Shown piece after piece: positions 63,718-64,000 of a DNA stretch of 64,000 bases (positions are counted from its first letter, which is position 1; every line of letters begins with the position of its first letter). A program made the position numbers and the translations under genes. The stretch is from the NCBI GenBank assembly GCA_002419585.1, contig DIGJ01000013.1, positions 1 to 64,000 of the forward strand. The letters run 5' to 3'. The stretch is from Lachnoclostridium sp. UBA5725. Lineage in GTDB: Bacteria; Bacillota; Clostridia; Lachnospirales; Lachnospiraceae. The notes beneath the pieces were generated by a model that worked only from the letters and a program-made list of their open reading frames with translations, did no database searches and was not told the origin of the DNA.

Positions 63718-64000
63718 ATGTTAGTAAAAATCTATACAGATGGTGCTGCAAGAGGAAATCCAGATGGACCCGGTGGATATGGTACCATCTTAAGTTATGT
63801 CGATCAAAATGGACAAGAACATATTCGAGAATTTTCACAAGGATATAAAAAGACAACCAACAACCGAATGGAACTTATGGCGGCAATTGTGGGGTTAGAG
63901 GCTTTGACCAAACCTTGCAACGTGGAACTATATTCGGATTCTCAATATGTGATAAAAGCATTCAATGATCATTGGCTGGATGGATGGATCAAAAAAGGAT
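63718..64000 (+). CDS. rnhA: ribonuclease HI, 5' part
   Basis: The first 94 codons of an RNase H type 1 gene cut by the window end. It begins [20 protein letters not shown] (first catalytic Asp at residue 8), then [18 protein letters not shown] (Glu) and [13 protein letters not shown] (Asp). It degrades RNA of RNA-DNA hybrids. GGAGG lies 8 nt before ATG 63718, 16 nt after the MutS-like gene. Confidence 0.92.
   Translation, partial: MLVKIYTDGAARGNPDGPGGYGTILSYVDQNGQEHIREFSQGYKKTTNNRMELMAAIVGLEALTKPCNVELYSDSQYVIKAFNDHWLDGWIKKG

Noticed and set aside
1..64000. tRNA, rRNA, SRP RNA or tmRNA genes
   Set aside because: None of their conserved cores was seen in the intergenic regions examined.

Overview
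The window looks like chromosome of an anaerobic, endospore-forming, AT-rich Firmicute, most likely a Lachnospiraceae (clostridial cluster XIVa) member. Evidence: the ylxM-ffh-rpsP-khpA-rimM-trmD-rplS order, spoIVA, a split two-subunit transketolase, a Na+-pumping biotin decarboxylase operon, lipoprotein-type binding proteins, strong Shine-Dalgarno sites and the codon bias. The assignment is an inference from gene content; no rRNA or tRNA gene is visible.

Region 1 (1-1344) is the right part of an IS3-family insertion sequence whose orfB carries an in-frame TGA. Region 2 (about 1.5-22.2 kb) is the most interesting: a probable sulfoquinovose (SQ) catabolic locus. It has two GH31 proteins of the YihQ sulfoquinovosidase type, a GPH sugar symporter, an iron alcohol dehydrogenase, a split transketolase, an RpiB-like isomerase, two transaldolases and a DMT exporter. 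After a divergent segment with a ROK repressor and a DUF4867-like protein come a lipoprotein binding protein with two ABC permeases, the second sulfoquinovosidase and a fucose-isomerase-like enzyme. This fits the published sulfo-transketolase scheme: SQ glycoside is imported and hydrolysed, SQ is isomerised to sulfofructose, C2 units are moved by transketolase with a tetrose isomerase between two rounds, and sulfolactaldehyde is reduced to DHPS and exported. The extra transaldolases could recycle the pentose phosphates or provide a second C3-cleavage route. The first GH31 has Gln where sulfoquinovosidases have their sulfonate-binding Arg. AT-rich 6-3-6 palindromes at the promoters suggest one ROK regulon.

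Region 3 (22.3-26.4 kb) has a methyltransferase, two peptidoglycan peptidases and an HD-GYP protein. Region 4 (26.7-31.9 kb) is a five-gene Na+-translocating decarboxylase/transcarboxylase operon. Region 5 (32.0-38.8 kb) is an envelope-signalling block: an unusual binding lipoprotein divergent from a two-component system, then an ECF sigma factor, its probable anti-sigma factor and a DUF4349 lipoprotein. Region 6 (38.9-57.2 kb) is housekeeping: SRP, ribosomal and tRNA-modification genes, three type I signal peptidases around rbgA, RNase HII, a PpiC-independent FKBP/trigger-factor-like lipoprotein, a DUF512 radical-SAM protein, der, plsY, gpsA, a chemoreceptor and spoIVA. Region 7 (57.2-64 kb) has accessory membrane, VanW, XRE, NlpC/P60 and MutS-like genes and the start of an RNase HI gene.

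Three intergenic regions (13.15, 57.25 and 60.31 kb) hold very large hairpins of one common architecture: 40-52 bp arms whose sequence differs between copies, an inner segment of 93-101 nt, and a central A5TG...CAT5-type hairpin. I do not recognise this family. All start choices, motifs and repeats were read by eye; no database search was possible.
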